Assembly (NCBI GenBank): GCA_905202115.1
Contig: CAJKQZ010000006.1
Location: 1 to 32,004, forward strand
Direction: 5' to 3'
Source: an uncultured Prevotellaceae bacterium
GTDB lineage: Bacteria; Bacteroidota; Bacteroidia; Bacteroidales; Bacteroidaceae
Length of the DNA: 32,004 nt
Positions 31,921-32,004 of this stretch are shown piece after piece; within the stretch, counting starts at the first letter, position 1, and each line of letters begins with the position of its first letter. The notes beneath the pieces are model-generated. The model was not told the origin of the DNA, searched no databases, and saw only the letters and a program-made list of their open reading frames with translations. Made by a program: the position numbers and the translations under genes.

Positions 31921-32004
31921 GCAGACAAAAACGGTCAGCTGGCAAGCAGTTGATAATCAACAGGTGTATATGTAGCAAAAAATATGTCTGAGATAATTCA
32001 AAAT
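31921..32004 (+). repeat. Dispersed palindromic intergenic element, copy 7 (right end outside window)
   Basis: The left half is present: invariant block from 31922, and the palindrome begins 57 bp later at 31979 and is cut by the window end. It carries the most diverged middle segment of the four copies that include it, with GTTGATAATCAAC at 31949-31961. Confidence 0.88.

Noticed and set aside
3530..32004. Repeats as a CRISPR array
   Set aside because: Copies are kilobases apart with genes between, occur in both orientations and have no uniform spacers or cas genes.

Overview
The window is a stretch of Bacteroidales (phylum Bacteroidota) chromosome. The evidence is a Rho with a very long disordered N-terminal insert, the ATP synthase gene order atpD-atpC-x-atpB-E-F-H-A-G, a DUF4296 lipoprotein beside lspA, a zinc-less DksA-like protein, a C-terminal domain of the type IX secretion kind, and repeated promoters of the form TTTG-N19-TAnnTTTG, the Bacteroidota vegetative consensus. 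Family or genus cannot be fixed from the sequence alone.

Layout. 1-2446: rho with a long leader and a strong terminator. 2488-3285 (minus): a class I methyltransferase, divergent from a plus-strand operon at 3965-7107 (nitroreductase, DUF2520 Rossmann protein, kdsC, maf, YciO/Sua5-like). 7340-10545: an A+T-rich two-gene accessory cassette, a GmrSD-like DUF262-DUF1524-DUF4357 protein followed by a DUF4062 protein that ends in an SSB-like acidic tip; it is bracketed by two palindromic repeats of one subtype and looks like a small defence cassette. 11050-20705 (minus): an energy block with nhaD-pfkA followed by the nine-gene atp operon. 21360-26887 (plus): ileS, a DksA-like gene, lspA and a DUF4296 lipoprotein, read as one operon. 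27020-27247 (minus): a small dicluster ferredoxin. 27771-31754 (minus): a two-gene secreted module, a small protein with a sorting-type C-terminus and a 1162-residue protein with three LamG-like repeats and a glycerophosphodiesterase domain.

The feature that ordinary gene annotation does not explain is a family of dispersed intergenic elements. Five copies (1, 3530, 21036 reversed, 27474 and 31921, the first and last cut by the window ends) share one rigid plan: an invariant 16-bp block CAGACAAAAACGGTCA, exactly 57 bp later a roughly 42-bp palindrome built on TATGTCTGAGATA, then 29 bp to CTGCGGGAA, then a T-run and an A/T palindrome. Two shorter variants (7121 and 10669) carry the palindrome in another form and flank the defence-like cassette. 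A second highlight is that IleRS carries GIHH in place of HxGH, the altered signature reported for mupirocin-hyper-resistant type 2 IleRS enzymes.

No tRNA, rRNA, CRISPR array, transposase or integrase was seen.
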